From assembly GCA_958446785.1 (NCBI GenBank), contig CAUCXP010000026.1, positions 1 through 11,925 of the forward strand: a stretch of DNA of 11,925 bases, given 5' to 3'. This DNA is from an uncultured Collinsella sp. Lineage in GTDB: Bacteria; Actinomycetota; Coriobacteriia; Coriobacteriales; Coriobacteriaceae. Position 1 is the first letter of the stretch, and each line of letters opens with the position of its first letter. Position numbers and translations under genes: made by a program. Of this stretch, positions 1 through 7,764 are shown piece by piece. The notes beneath the pieces are model-generated. The model was not told the DNA's origin. It did no database searches and saw only the letters and a program-made list of their open reading frames with translations.

Positions 1-469
1 GCAAGCGGCCATCGACGCGCATCTGATCAACGCCATGCACCACGCCGGCGCCTAGCAGAAATGACTGTTCGACACCAACTGGCTCAAGTGAATAGGTGGC
101 ACCGTTCGTCTCGAACAACGCCTCACCGCCCGCCACAATAATGCGGCGCGCGAGCTCCTCAACAATGTCCTCGTCAATGCAGTCCTCGTGTGCCACGCGG
201 CCCTCGACCTCTAGCGTGGCCCCCGCCATGGCCACGATACCCGCAGGTTCGAGCGCACGCAGGCCGTCGGCAATCAGCCACAAGGGGCGACCCGTGCAGA
301 TAAATGCCTGGTGACCCGCATTGCGCAGGCGATGAAACGCCTCGATGACCGCCTGCGAGGGGCGCACCGCCGAAAAATCCTTATCGGTCATATCGTCGGG
401 ATCGAACGACGTCAGCGTGCCGTCCACGTCAAAAAAGAGCACGGCGGAATCGGGGCACGCATCAATCAT
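1..469 (-). CDS. HAD-superfamily (Cof-type) hydrolase, 5' part only
   Basis: This minus-strand gene starts at an ATG (469-467) and stays open to the left edge, giving 156 complete codons with no stop, so the C-terminus lies outside the window. An AAAGGAA ribosome site sits about 6 bases upstream of the ATG. Residues 10-20 read VLFFDVDGTLT, the HAD motif I; D14 would be the phosphate-accepting nucleophile and D16 the acid/base. Residues 56-62 read FICTGRP, the motif II threonine (T59) in the form typical of Cof-type phosphatases. These Mg2+-dependent cytoplasmic enzymes usually dephosphorylate sugar phosphates, FMN or similar metabolites; the substrate cannot be told from this part. Motifs III and IV would be in the missing portion. 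The gene is divergent from rlmKL, with 75 bp between the two starts. Family assignment is firm; subfamily is inferred from the motif II wording. Confidence 0.9.
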   Translation of the reverse strand, partial: MIDACPDSAVLFFDVDGTLTSFDPDDMTDKDFSAVRPSQAVIEAFHRLRNAGHQAFICTGRPLWLIADGLRALEPAGIVAMAGATLEVEGRVAHEDCIDEDIVEELARRIIVAGGEALFETNGATYSLEPVGVEQSFLLGAGVVHGVDQMRVDGRL

Positions 470-489
470 ATGGGTTCCTTTCGAGGGCG

Positions 490-517
490 ATGGCAAACGA
501 AGCATCCATCATATAAT
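490..517 (+). promoter_or_regulatory. Candidate sigma-70-type promoter of rlmKL
   Basis: A perfect TATAAT lies at 512-517, with a weaker -35 match (ATGGCA, 490-495, 4 of 6) 16 bp upstream. Transcription would start near 524, leaving a leader of about 20 bases. A GAGAGG ribosome site (533-538) sits 6 bases before the ATG at 545. The spacing is good but the -35 is weak, so this is a prediction. The same 75-bp gap must also hold the promoter of the divergent HAD gene, for which no clear hexamers are visible. Confidence 0.5.
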
Positions 518-544
518 GGAGCGACGCAACCAGAGAGGTCACCC

Positions 545-3121
545 ATGGAATTTTACGCAAGCTGCCCCGAGGGCTTTGAGTCCGCACTCGCCGACGAGCT
601 TAAACGGCTTGGGCTTTCGCATGTACGCCGCCTTAAGGGCCGCGCTACGTTTGAGGGCGAGCTCGAAGAAGGCTACCGCGCCTGTCTGTGGTCGCGCCTG
701 GCCAGCCGCGTGTTTGTGGTGCTTGGGCGCTTTGAGGCGCAGGATGCCGATGCGTTGTACGACGGCGTTTACGACATTGCCTGGAAAAACATCGTCCGCC
801 CCGGCGCCACCATTGCCATCACCGCCCGTGGTGTGACCGAGCAGCTGCGCAACACGCGCTTCTCGGCCCTGCGCGCCAAGGACGCATTGTGCGATCGCCT
901 GGCCGAGACCACGGGCCGTCGCGCCGATGTCGATGCTGCCGACCCCGATGTCCACCTGCTGCTTTCGCTACGCCAGCGCCGTGCGAGCATAAGCCTGGAC
1001 CTTTCGGGCGACCCGCTGTTCAAGCGCCTGCCGCCCGCCGCGACTCGAGCCGGCGAGGGCGCGCACGTGCTGCGCCCCGACTACGCCGCCCTGGTGTTGG
1101 CGCAGGTCGGCTGGACCGCGCTGTGCGAGCGCGAGCTGACGGCCGACGACTACGAGAACGAAGCCCTGCCCACGCTGGTCGACGCCTCGTGCGCCGGCGG
1201 CGGTCTGCTGCTGGAGGCAGTGAATATCCTAACCGACCGCGCCCCGGGTGCTGCGCGCGAGCGCTGGGGCTTTGAGGGCTGGCAGCTGCATGATGCCGCC
1301 CTGTGGGAGCAGCTACTTGCCGAGGCGCGCGAGCGCGAGGCGACAGCGCGCGAGCGGCAGGCGCGCATCGTGGCCGTAGACATCGACCCCGCCGCCCGCA
1401 AGACTGCCGAGCGCATGGTCAAGTGTGCCGGCTACAAGCGTCTTGTTGACTTTTGCGCCGCCAAGCCCGCCACCGTGCTGGACCATGCAGGCGCTGTCGC
1501 CGGCACCGCCGTGGTCGCAGACACCACCGAAACCCCGCTTTCGCTCATGCACGACGCCATGACGCTCATCGGCGAGCTGCGCCGCGCGCCCGAGCTCGCT
1601 TCGGCACCGGTCGCCGCGCTCACCCGCGATGGCCTTATGGCCCGCGCGCTCCATGCCGAGCCTGCGCGCTCCATCGCCGTCATGCCCAATAACGAGGAGG
1701 CGGCTATTGAGGTTTGGCCCTCGCTCGACCACGCCGCCGCGACATTCGAAGCTGCGACCAGCGCAGATGCCGAGGAGCAGACCGCGGATGCCCAAGACGA
1801 AACCGCCAACGTCCCCATGCCCGAGCCTGCCGCCATGCTCGACCTGGGCGACGGCAAGCCGCTGCCCGTGCTCATCCCCGAGTCCGAGCAGTTCGCCAAC
1901 CGCCTGCGCAAGAATGCCCGTCTGCGCCGCAAGTGGGCCAGGCGCGAGGGCGTGAGCTGCTACCGCGTCTACGATGCCGACCTGCCCGACTACTCCGCCG
2001 CTATCGACCTGTACGAGGGTTGCCCGCAGACGCCGGGCCGCTGGCTCGTCATCGCCGAATACGCCGCGCCCAAGACCATCGACCCCGCACTGGCCCAGGC
2101 CCGTATGCTCGACATTCTGGCCATCGCGCCGCGCATCCTAGATGTTCCCGCCGAGCATGTGCACGCCAAGGCCCGCATGCGTTCGCGCGGCGGCTCGCAG
2201 TACGGCAAGCAGGGCGCCGGCAAGGGCGCATCGGGCGAGCGCGCCAATATCGCGCGTCGTCGCCTGCCGCTCATCGAAGAGGACGGCCTCACCTTTGCCG
2301 TCAACTTTGACGACTACCTGGACGTCGGCATCTTCTTGGACCACCGCGTCACCCGCAACCTGGTGCGCGAGCACGCCAAGCAGGCGCGCCGCTTCCTCAA
2401 TCTGTTTGCCTACACCGGCACTGCCACCTGCTACGCGGCCGATGGCGGCGTCGAGGAGACCGTGACGGTCGACCTCTCCAATACCTATCTGGACTGGGCC
2501 GAGCGCAACATGCGCCAGAACGGCTTTGTGGGGCCTCAGCATCATTTTGTGCGCGACGACGTGCTCGCCTGGATTCGCGACCAGCGCCAGACGCGCAACC
2601 GCTGGGACCTGATCTTTGTCGACCCGCCCACGTTCTCGAACTCCTCCAAGATGGGCCGCCGCACCTGGGATGTCCAGCGCGACCATGTTGAGCTTTTGGC
2701 TGGCGTATCGCGCCTGCTCGCGCAGGGCGGCCATGCCATCTTTAGCTGCAACCTGCGCGGCTTCCGCCCCGAAACGCGCAAGCTCGCCCGCGCGGGCGTG
2801 GTGCTGGAGGACATTACGGCGCAGACCATCCCCGAGGACTTCGCGCGCAACCAGAAGGTGCACCACTGCTACATCGTGCGCCGCCTGCCCATCGAGGACG
2901 CCATGGCCGAAGTCGGCTTTAGCGCCGAGGAAATTGCCGAGCGCGTCGAGGAACTACGCAACCCCGAGGCCCGCAAGCCTCGCGCAGCAGCACCCGCGCA
3001 CGCGCAGGCCGGCGACCGAGGGCCGCGCGGCGACGGCAAGTCCAACTTTGCCGGCAAACCCTCCCCCGCCAGCAAGCCCAAAAAGAAGAAGTTCTACGCC
3101 AGCAAGCCCAAGGGCAAGTAA
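545..3121 (+). CDS. rlmKL: Fused 23S rRNA methyltransferase RlmKL, with RlmL half apparently degenerate
   Basis: The protein is 858 residues. In E. coli the fused enzyme makes m2G2445 (RlmL half) and m7G2069 (RlmK half) in 23S rRNA. I chose the ATG at 545 because it has a GAGAGG site 6 bases upstream and begins with the family N-terminus (MEFYASCPEGFE); the frame is open further upstream without family similarity. Residues 1 to about 160 are the THUMP-containing N-terminal region (LWSRLASRVFVVLG, SISLDLSGDPLFKR). The RlmL Rossmann fold follows, but motif I reads LVDASCAGGG (211-220) where E. coli has LLDPMCGSGT, and the NPPY catalytic motif is replaced by VVADTTETPL (323-332). An acidic, Ala-rich linker of roughly residues 390-440 leads to RlmK, which is intact: NRLRKN, FLNLFAYTGTAT (617-628), and DPPTF (693-697). 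A Lys/Pro/Ala-rich basic tail of about 50 residues ends the protein. The gene has its own promoter and converges on kdpE. Confidence 0.93.
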   Translation: MEFYASCPEGFESALADELKRLGLSHVRRLKGRATFEGELEEGYRACLWSRLASRVFVVLGRFEAQDADALYDGVYDIAWKNIVRPGATIAITARGVTEQLRNTRFSALRAKDALCDRLAETTGRRADVDAADPDVHLLLSLRQRRASISLDLSGDPLFKRLPPAATRAGEGAHVLRPDYAALVLAQVGWTALCERELTADDYENEALPTLVDASCAGGGLLLEAVNILTDRAPGAARERWGFEGWQLHDAALWEQLLAEAREREATARERQARIVAVDIDPAARKTAERMVKCAGYKRLVDFCAAKPATVLDHAGAVAGTAVVADTTETPLSLMHDAMTLIGELRRAPELASAPVAALTRDGLMARALHAEPARSIAVMPNNEEAAIEVWPSLDHAAATFEAATSADAEEQTADAQDETANVPMPEPAAMLDLGDGKPLPVLIPESEQFANRLRKNARLRRKWARREGVSCYRVYDADLPDYSAAIDLYEGCPQTPGRWLVIAEYAAPKTIDPALAQARMLDILAIAPRILDVPAEHVHAKARMRSRGGSQYGKQGAGKGASGERANIARRRLPLIEEDGLTFAVNFDDYLDVGIFLDHRVTRNLVREHAKQARRFLNLFAYTGTATCYAADGGVEETVTVDLSNTYLDWAERNMRQNGFVGPQHHFVRDDVLAWIRDQRQTRNRWDLIFVDPPTFSNSSKMGRRTWDVQRDHVELLAGVSRLLAQGGHAIFSCNLRGFRPETRKLARAGVVLEDITAQTIPEDFARNQKVHHCYIVRRLPIEDAMAEVGFSAEEIAERVEELRNPEARKPRAAAPAHAQAGDRGPRGDGKSNFAGKPSPASKPKKKKFYASKPKGK

Positions 3122-3124
3122 CAA

Positions 3125-3191
3125 AGTTGCGGTGGAATACGGACTGTTTTGCCTGGAATTAGGCAAATTTAGACCGTATTTCACCGCAACT
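3125..3191. terminator. Long hairpin between convergent genes, possible bidirectional terminator or extragenic palindrome
   Basis: The arms 3125-3142 and 3174-3191 are complementary over 18 bp with one exception, a G-T pair at 3135. Nested inside is a second stem, TTTGCCT (3148-3154) with AGGCAAA (3161-3167), around a 6-base loop. The structure begins 3 bases after the rlmKL stop and ends 24 bases from the kdpE stop, so it could end both transcripts. Read on the minus strand the stem is followed by only TTTG, and on the plus strand no T-run follows, so it is not a textbook intrinsic terminator. It may instead be one copy of a dispersed extragenic palindrome. Confidence 0.6.
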
Positions 3192-3215
3192 CATATTGGG
3201 ATGGTGGTTGGCGAT

Positions 3216-3929
3216 CTAGCCTTGGATGACCAATCGGTAGCCGATGCCCACATGCGTCTGGATATAGCGCGGATGCGCGGGGTCGGACTCGATTTTCTTG
3301 CGCAGCGTGCCCATAAAGACGCGCAGGCTCGCCAGGTCGCTCTTGGTCGCCGTGCCCCAAATCTCGTGCAGGATAAACTGGTGCGTCAACACCTTGTCGG
3401 CGTTGTGCGCCAGCAGACACAGGAGCTTGTACTCGATCGGCGTCAGGTGCAGTTCCTCGCCATCCATCATGGCGATGCCAGCATCAAAATCGATATGCAG
3501 CTCACCGGTATCGAACGAGCCCTCGGAGGCAACGCCGCCCGTTTGCGCATACGAAAGGCGCCTGAGCGTCGTGCGAATGCGCGCGAGCAGTTCCTCGACC
3601 GAAAACGGCTTGGTCAGGTAGTCGTCGGCACCAGCATCGAGCGCGCGGATCTTGTCCGCGTCCTCGCTGCGCGCCGAGACCACGATGATCGGCATGCCCG
3701 ACCACGTGCGCACCGACTCCACCACCTTGACGCCGTCCATATCGGGCAGGCCCAGATCGAGCAGCACAATGCTCGGCGCCTGCGACGAGGCGGCGGCGAT
3801 GGCGGCATGAGCGGTCTCCACAGCCATATGGCGCAAGCCGTGCGCCTCGAGCGCGGCGACGATAAGGTTGCGGACGGCGGGGTCGTCCTCAACGACCAAG
3901 ATGAGCGGTTTCACGGCAGAGTTCGGCAC
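3216..3929 (-). CDS. kdpE: KdpE-like OmpR-family response regulator
   Basis: A 237-residue two-component response regulator, cytoplasmic and DNA-binding. The start is the GTG at 3929: the frame is open further upstream, but AAGGAG sits 7 bases before this GTG and the protein then begins directly with the receiver domain. Receiver, residues 9 to about 122: acidic pair D15/D16, phospho-acceptor D58 in LLDLGLPDMDG, S85, and K107 in LTKPF. The stretch SARSEDADKIRALDAGADDYL is very close to E. coli KdpE. A winged-helix domain follows (LHLTPIEYKLLCLLAHN, LRVFMGTLRKKIESDP, THVGIGYRL). Only 4 bases separate it from the upstream kinase stop, so the two are co-transcribed and probably translationally coupled. 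KdpE normally activates kdpFABC under K+ limitation or salt stress. No kdpFABC is seen here, so the target is inferred to be kup or something outside the window. Confidence 0.92.
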   Translation of the reverse strand: MPNSAVKPLILVVEDDPAVRNLIVAALEAHGLRHMAVETAHAAIAAASSQAPSIVLLDLGLPDMDGVKVVESVRTWSGMPIIVVSARSEDADKIRALDAGADDYLTKPFSVEELLARIRTTLRRLSYAQTGGVASEGSFDTGELHIDFDAGIAMMDGEELHLTPIEYKLLCLLAHNADKVLTHQFILHEIWGTATKSDLASLRVFMGTLRKKIESDPAHPRYIQTHVGIGYRLVIQG

Positions 3930-3933
3930 AGCG

Positions 3934-5559
3934 CTACTCCTTATCAAACGAAACGTCGACGGCGGGAAGCTCGATCGTAAAGACCGAGCCGTGCGGGTCC
4001 GCCGCGGCAACCTCTATGCTACCGCCATGCGCCAGCGCAATGGAGCGGCAAAGCGAAAGCCCCAGGCCCACACTGCGTCGGCTGTCGGCCAGGCCATGGT
4101 TGGCGGTGTAGAACGACTCAAAGATGCGCTCGCGGTCCTCGGGCGCAATGCCCGGGCCGTCGTCGGCGACCGAACACCTCACGCACCCGCCGTCGACGCT
4201 AATCGAAATCACGATATGCGAGCCCGCGGGCGTGTAGGTAATGGCGTTGTTCACCAGGTTTACCACCAGCTGCACCATCAGGCGCGCATCGACGTTGACG
4301 AGCGCCGGCTCATCGCACGCCACCACCTTAAGGTCGTGCTCGCGCACGGCCGGGTTTACGTGGCGCAGCGCCTCCTCGACGATATCGTCCATAAGCTCGA
4401 GCGTAGTCGACAGATGCATGCCGCCGCCCTCGAGCTTGGTGATGGCGAGCAGATTCTCGACGGTAGCATTGAGCCATTGCGCGTCCGAGCGAATGGATAG
4501 GAGCATACCGCGGCGTGTCTGGTCGTCAAGCACGGCCGTGCCGGTCGAGCCCTGGTCGAGCAGCACGTCGGCATTACCCGAAATGCTGGTAAGCGGCGTG
4601 CGCAAATCGTGCGAGATGGAGCGCAACAAGTTGGCGCGCAGCTGCTCGTTTTTAGCGAGCACCGCCGCTTCCTCACGGGCCTCCATGGCGCGGGCGCGAT
4701 CGAGCGCCAGCTCGCCTTCGCTCGCGATGGCATCGGCAAGCGTCCGCTCCTCGGGCGTCAGCGCATCGGGCTCGGCGACAATGGCGAGCACCCCCACCAC
4801 CGAGGCGGGATCGCCCGCGCGCACCATGGTGTCACCCGAGCGCACAGTCAGGTATATGCCATAGAACGCCGAAGCGCCATAGGTGGCATCGAGCGGCGTT
4901 CCCACATAGGCGGACGCCGAGAGCCGCGGCGGCATCTGCGGCGCCAGCTGGTGCACCGGCGCGGCATCGCCCACGGCCGTGTACATCGTGCGCGGCAGCA
5001 GGTCATCGTCGTCGGCATCGGCGCTATACCACACGACCGGACAGTCCGAAAGACGCGCCAGTTGCGTTGCCATAGCATGCACAATCTGTTGCTGATCGCC
5101 GCACCGCTGCAGCATGCGGTTGGTCTCGAGCACCATCTGCGTGCGACGGTCGCTGGCGGCAGCCTGCGCCAAGGCGCGGCGCAGGGCCAGCGCAATCGAG
5201 CTCGACACGAGCGAGACCGCAAACATAATGAAGAACATGCCGGGATAGGCGCGGTCGATAAACGACAGCGCGTAGCGCGGGTCGACAAACAAGAAGTTGT
5301 AGAGCGCCACGGCGGCGGCAGAGCTCAGCAGGCAGTACAGGCGGCTCCAGGTAAAGAAGGCGCACAGCTGCACGGCAAACACATAGACGATCATGATGCT
5401 CGGCGCGAGACCCGGATGGTCGAGCAGCGCGCCCACAACCGTCGCCGCGACCAGCAGCCCCGCCGATACGCAGGCGTCATACAGAGGGCTGCGACGCGTC
5501 AGCGTTGTACGCCGCCACCAAAAGTTATCGGCAATATCGCCGTCCGCATGGACGTCCAT
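3934..5559 (-). CDS. kdpD: KdpD-like membrane sensor histidine kinase lacking the N-terminal KdpD/USP domains
   Basis: The protein is 541 residues; E. coli KdpD has about 890. The ATG at 5559 has only a loose G-rich ribosome site upstream. Residues of roughly 28-125 hold four closely packed hydrophobic segments of the KdpD DUF4118 type (ALYNFLFVDPRYALSF is characteristic). A GAF-like region follows (about 150-290), then HisKA with SISHDLRTPLTSISG, where H317 is the phosphorylation site. The HATPase domain has an N box (NLVNNAITYTPAG), G1 (DDGPGI), F box (FESFYT) and G2 (GLGLSL). All kinase motifs look intact. The roughly 400-residue cytoplasmic part of full-length KdpD, with the Walker-type KdpD domain and a USP domain, is absent: the protein begins just before the first membrane segment. 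No remnant of it lies in the 136 bp upstream. It phosphorylates the adjacent regulator; the ligand is inferred to be K+ or osmotic state. Confidence 0.9.
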   Translation of the reverse strand: MDVHADGDIADNFWWRRTTLTRRSPLYDACVSAGLLVAATVVGALLDHPGLAPSIMIVYVFAVQLCAFFTWSRLYCLLSSAAAVALYNFLFVDPRYALSFIDRAYPGMFFIMFAVSLVSSSIALALRRALAQAAASDRRTQMVLETNRMLQRCGDQQQIVHAMATQLARLSDCPVVWYSADADDDDLLPRTMYTAVGDAAPVHQLAPQMPPRLSASAYVGTPLDATYGASAFYGIYLTVRSGDTMVRAGDPASVVGVLAIVAEPDALTPEERTLADAIASEGELALDRARAMEAREEAAVLAKNEQLRANLLRSISHDLRTPLTSISGNADVLLDQGSTGTAVLDDQTRRGMLLSIRSDAQWLNATVENLLAITKLEGGGMHLSTTLELMDDIVEEALRHVNPAVREHDLKVVACDEPALVNVDARLMVQLVVNLVNNAITYTPAGSHIVISISVDGGCVRCSVADDGPGIAPEDRERIFESFYTANHGLADSRRSVGLGLSLCRSIALAHGGSIEVAAADPHGSVFTIELPAVDVSFDKE

Positions 5560-5589
5560 CAGCGCCCCGCCCCTCTCTCAAAAACAAAA

Positions 5590-5642
5590 ACCACCACAAA
5601 GGGGACAGGCACCTTTGTGGTGGTGGCCTCCTTGTGGTGGTT
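5590..5642. repeat. Extragenic palindrome between kup and the kinase gene, with a third repeat arm
   Basis: CCACCACAAAGG (5591-5602) and CCTTTGTGGTGG (5612-5623) are perfect 12-bp inverted arms, 13 bp if the flanking A-T pair is counted, around the loop GGACAGGCA. A further arm, CCTTGTGGTGGTT (5630-5642), is also complementary to the first arm with a one-base bulge, so two mutually exclusive stems can form. In the kup-to-kdpD transcript the element would lie about 54-106 bases after the kup stop. It may terminate, process or stabilise the message, or be a dispersed REP-like repeat. Confidence 0.75.
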
Positions 5643-5695
5643 CCAAGTGTATAGCCTTTGCAGCCCGCGGTCGCTAGACAAACAGCAGACGTCGA

Positions 5696-7723
5696 CTACG
5701 GACGCTCGTCGGGAGCCAGGCGCTGCATCTTGCTCACGGCCTTAAACTTGGTGAACAGCGGCACGTACTCAAAGCTCACGTTGGAGTTCTCCAGGCCGTA
5801 CCAGCGCGCAGGCGTGCCGGCGGCGCGGCGGATGATGTACTTGAGCGTGATGGCCGTACGCTCGCTGGGCTCCACGTCGCTTTCGGGCGCCAGCAGCTTG
5901 CGGATCATGACGAACTTAAACGTACCGATGTTGCCCGGATCCTTGTAGACCGAGTAATCGTGCGTCTGCGCCGGCAGCTCGCCGCTGGCAGCCAGGTCCT
6001 GAACAACCTGGCGCAGGTAAGCATTGACGCGCTGGTTGATCTTATAGCCCAGGTACAGATGCACGCGGAATACGTAGTCGGTGCCGAACGTCTCGACCGA
6101 GTAGGCAAAGGTATGCGGCTCGTCCATGGTCTCGACGTTCACGAACCACCAGGCACGAGCGCGCTTGGGGTGCTTGTCCAAAATCGAGTAGACGATATCG
6201 CGGTCGATATAGTCGGTGTTGGTGTCCTTGGTCAGGTACACGATGTTGTCGCTCACGAGCTCGTAGCGATCGTCGTCGCGCAGGCGCTTGAGCTGCGGCA
6301 GATAGCTGCGCAGCGGCAGCAGCGTAAACTGGCGCTGCTCAACCGCCGTGCCGTTGTACCAGCACACCATGATGCCCATGATGAGCGCGGCCATAAGGAT
6401 GGTGAAATAGCCGCCGTGGAAGAACTTGGTGAGCGAGCTCACAAAGAAGAAGCCCTCGAGCATAAGGAAGAAGGCGGCAAAGATCCACGGCGCGACCTTG
6501 AGATTGCGCTCCACGTGCAGATAGAAGAAGAGCAGCATTGTCGTGCACATCATGGTCAGGGTAATGGCCAGGCCGTACGCGGCCTCCATGTGCGCCGAGT
6601 TCTGGAACAGCAGCACCACGACGACGCAGCCCACGAGCATGACGTTGTTGACCATGGGGATGTAGAGCTGGCCCTTGGTCTCGGCAGGATAGAAGACCTG
6701 CATATGCGGCATGAGGTCCAGGCGGCTGGCCTCGGACACCAGCGAGAATGCGCCGGTGATGAGCGCCTGCGAGGCGATGATGGCCGCGACGGTGGAAAGG
6801 CCGACGGCAAAGGGGCGCAGACCCGGGGCGAGCATCTGGTAGAAGGGGTTGAGGTCGGCGATACCCATGAGCTCCGGGTTGCCGGCGTTGTTGATAAGCC
6901 ACGCGCCCTGGCCCATGTAGGACAGCAGCAGGCAGCACTTAACGAACGGCCAGGTGGCATAGATGTTGCCGCGGCCCACATGGCCCATGTCGGAATAGAG
7001 CGCCTCGGCACCGGTGGTAGCGAGGAAGCAGCTGCCCAAAATCATGATGCCCGCATGGTTGTTGGGGCTCAGCAGAAAAGCGATGCCACGCAACGGGTTG
7101 AGGCACAGCAGCACCGCGGGATACTGGCAGACAAAGAACAGGCCCGTGCCGCCCAGGAACAAAAACCACAGCGTCATGATGGGGCCGAAGGCGTGACCGA
7201 TCTTGGCCGTGCCGATGCGCTGCACCAAGAAGAGCGCGATGATGATGGCAAGCGTGATGGCGACGACACGACCCTGGTCGTCACCGAGCACGGCATGGAC
7301 CGCCGGGATGGTGCGCAGGCCCTCGATGGCCGTGGTGACGGTAACGGCAGGCGTCAGGATGCCGTCGGCGAGGAGCGCCGCGCCGCCCAGCATGGCGGGG
7401 ATGATGAGCCACTTGCCGCAGCGCTTGACCAGGCTGTACAGGGCAAAGATGCCGCCCTCGCCGTGGTTGTCGGCGCGCAGCGAGATCAGCACGTACTTGA
7501 CGGTCGTCAGCAGCGTGACCGTCCACACGACAAGGGAGAGCGCGCCGAGCACGAACTCCTGCGTGACGCTTCCGATGCCGCCGTTGCCGGCAACGAGCGC
7601 CTTGGTTACATACATGGGGCTGGTGCCGATATCGCCATACACCACGCCCAGCGTGACGAGCATCGCCGAGATGCTCACAGGAATCGCAGCGTGCGAGGCT
7701 ACTTCCTTTGCCTTTTGTTCCAT
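5696..7723 (-). CDS. kup: Kup-family potassium uptake permease
   Basis: A 675-residue K+/H+ symporter of the Kup/HAK/KT family, located in the cytoplasmic membrane. The ATG at 7723 is chosen over the TTG at 7741 because the GGGAGG ribosome site (7734-7739) lies between them and would be inside the coding region if TTG were used. The family signature GVVYGDIGTSPMY is at residues 26-38, followed by RADNHGEGGIFALYSL, TVTTAIEGL and FLATTGAEALYSDMGHVGRGNI. About twelve hydrophobic segments span residues 15 to about 450, and a soluble cytosolic C-terminal domain of roughly 210 residues follows. The length suits family members of Gram-positive bacteria (E. coli Kup is 622). The kinase and response regulator genes lie downstream on the same strand, which points to potassium regulation. 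Lactococcal Kup proteins are known to be controlled by c-di-AMP; whether this one is cannot be seen here. Confidence 0.95.
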   Translation of the reverse strand: MEQKAKEVASHAAIPVSISAMLVTLGVVYGDIGTSPMYVTKALVAGNGGIGSVTQEFVLGALSLVVWTVTLLTTVKYVLISLRADNHGEGGIFALYSLVKRCGKWLIIPAMLGGAALLADGILTPAVTVTTAIEGLRTIPAVHAVLGDDQGRVVAITLAIIIALFLVQRIGTAKIGHAFGPIMTLWFLFLGGTGLFFVCQYPAVLLCLNPLRGIAFLLSPNNHAGIMILGSCFLATTGAEALYSDMGHVGRGNIYATWPFVKCCLLLSYMGQGAWLINNAGNPELMGIADLNPFYQMLAPGLRPFAVGLSTVAAIIASQALITGAFSLVSEASRLDLMPHMQVFYPAETKGQLYIPMVNNVMLVGCVVVVLLFQNSAHMEAAYGLAITLTMMCTTMLLFFYLHVERNLKVAPWIFAAFFLMLEGFFFVSSLTKFFHGGYFTILMAALIMGIMVCWYNGTAVEQRQFTLLPLRSYLPQLKRLRDDDRYELVSDNIVYLTKDTNTDYIDRDIVYSILDKHPKRARAWWFVNVETMDEPHTFAYSVETFGTDYVFRVHLYLGYKINQRVNAYLRQVVQDLAASGELPAQTHDYSVYKDPGNIGTFKFVMIRKLLAPESDVEPSERTAITLKYIIRRAAGTPARWYGLENSNVSFEYVPLFTKFKAVSKMQRLAPDERP

Positions 7724-7733
7724 AAGCCGGTTT

Positions 7734-7739
7734 CCTCCC
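7734..7739 (-). promoter_or_regulatory. Ribosome binding site deciding the kup start
   Basis: On the minus strand this reads GGGAGG, a strong Shine-Dalgarno match 10 bases upstream of the ATG at 7723. It lies downstream of the in-frame TTG at 7741, which it therefore argues against as the start. Confidence 0.75.
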
Positions 7740-7758
7740 AATTTTAACGTTCGACGGG

Positions 7759-7764
7759 ATTATA
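7759..7764 (-). promoter_or_regulatory. Candidate -10 box of the kup promoter
   Basis: On the minus strand this is a perfect TATAAT in an AT-rich stretch (about 7741-7812) that stands out from the G+C-rich surroundings. No good -35 hexamer lies 16-18 bp upstream (the best is CATTAA). Transcription would start near 7752, giving a leader of about 29 bases, too short for a riboswitch. If real, kup and the two genes after it have their own promoter, independent of the nitroreductase gene. Confidence 0.4.

Noticed and set aside
311..544. A 78-codon upstream extension of the RlmKL frame
   Set aside because: It overlaps the HAD gene on the other strand and lacks family similarity. The ATG at 545 has a good ribosome site and matches the conserved N-terminus.
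2616..3980. A 454-codon plus-strand open frame across the end of rlmKL and kdpE
   Set aside because: It crosses two well-supported genes and the hairpin between them, has no family motif, and is compositionally biased as expected of a shadow frame.
4609..5745. A 378-codon plus-strand open frame opposite the kinase gene
   Set aside because: Antisense shadow of the histidine kinase; it has no domain, no convincing ribosome site, and runs through the palindrome between genes.
5960..7747. A 595-codon open frame on the plus strand opposite kup
   Set aside because: It is the antisense shadow of kup in G+C-rich DNA. The minus-strand product has full Kup family motifs, while this one is His/Glu/Arg-rich with no recognisable domain.
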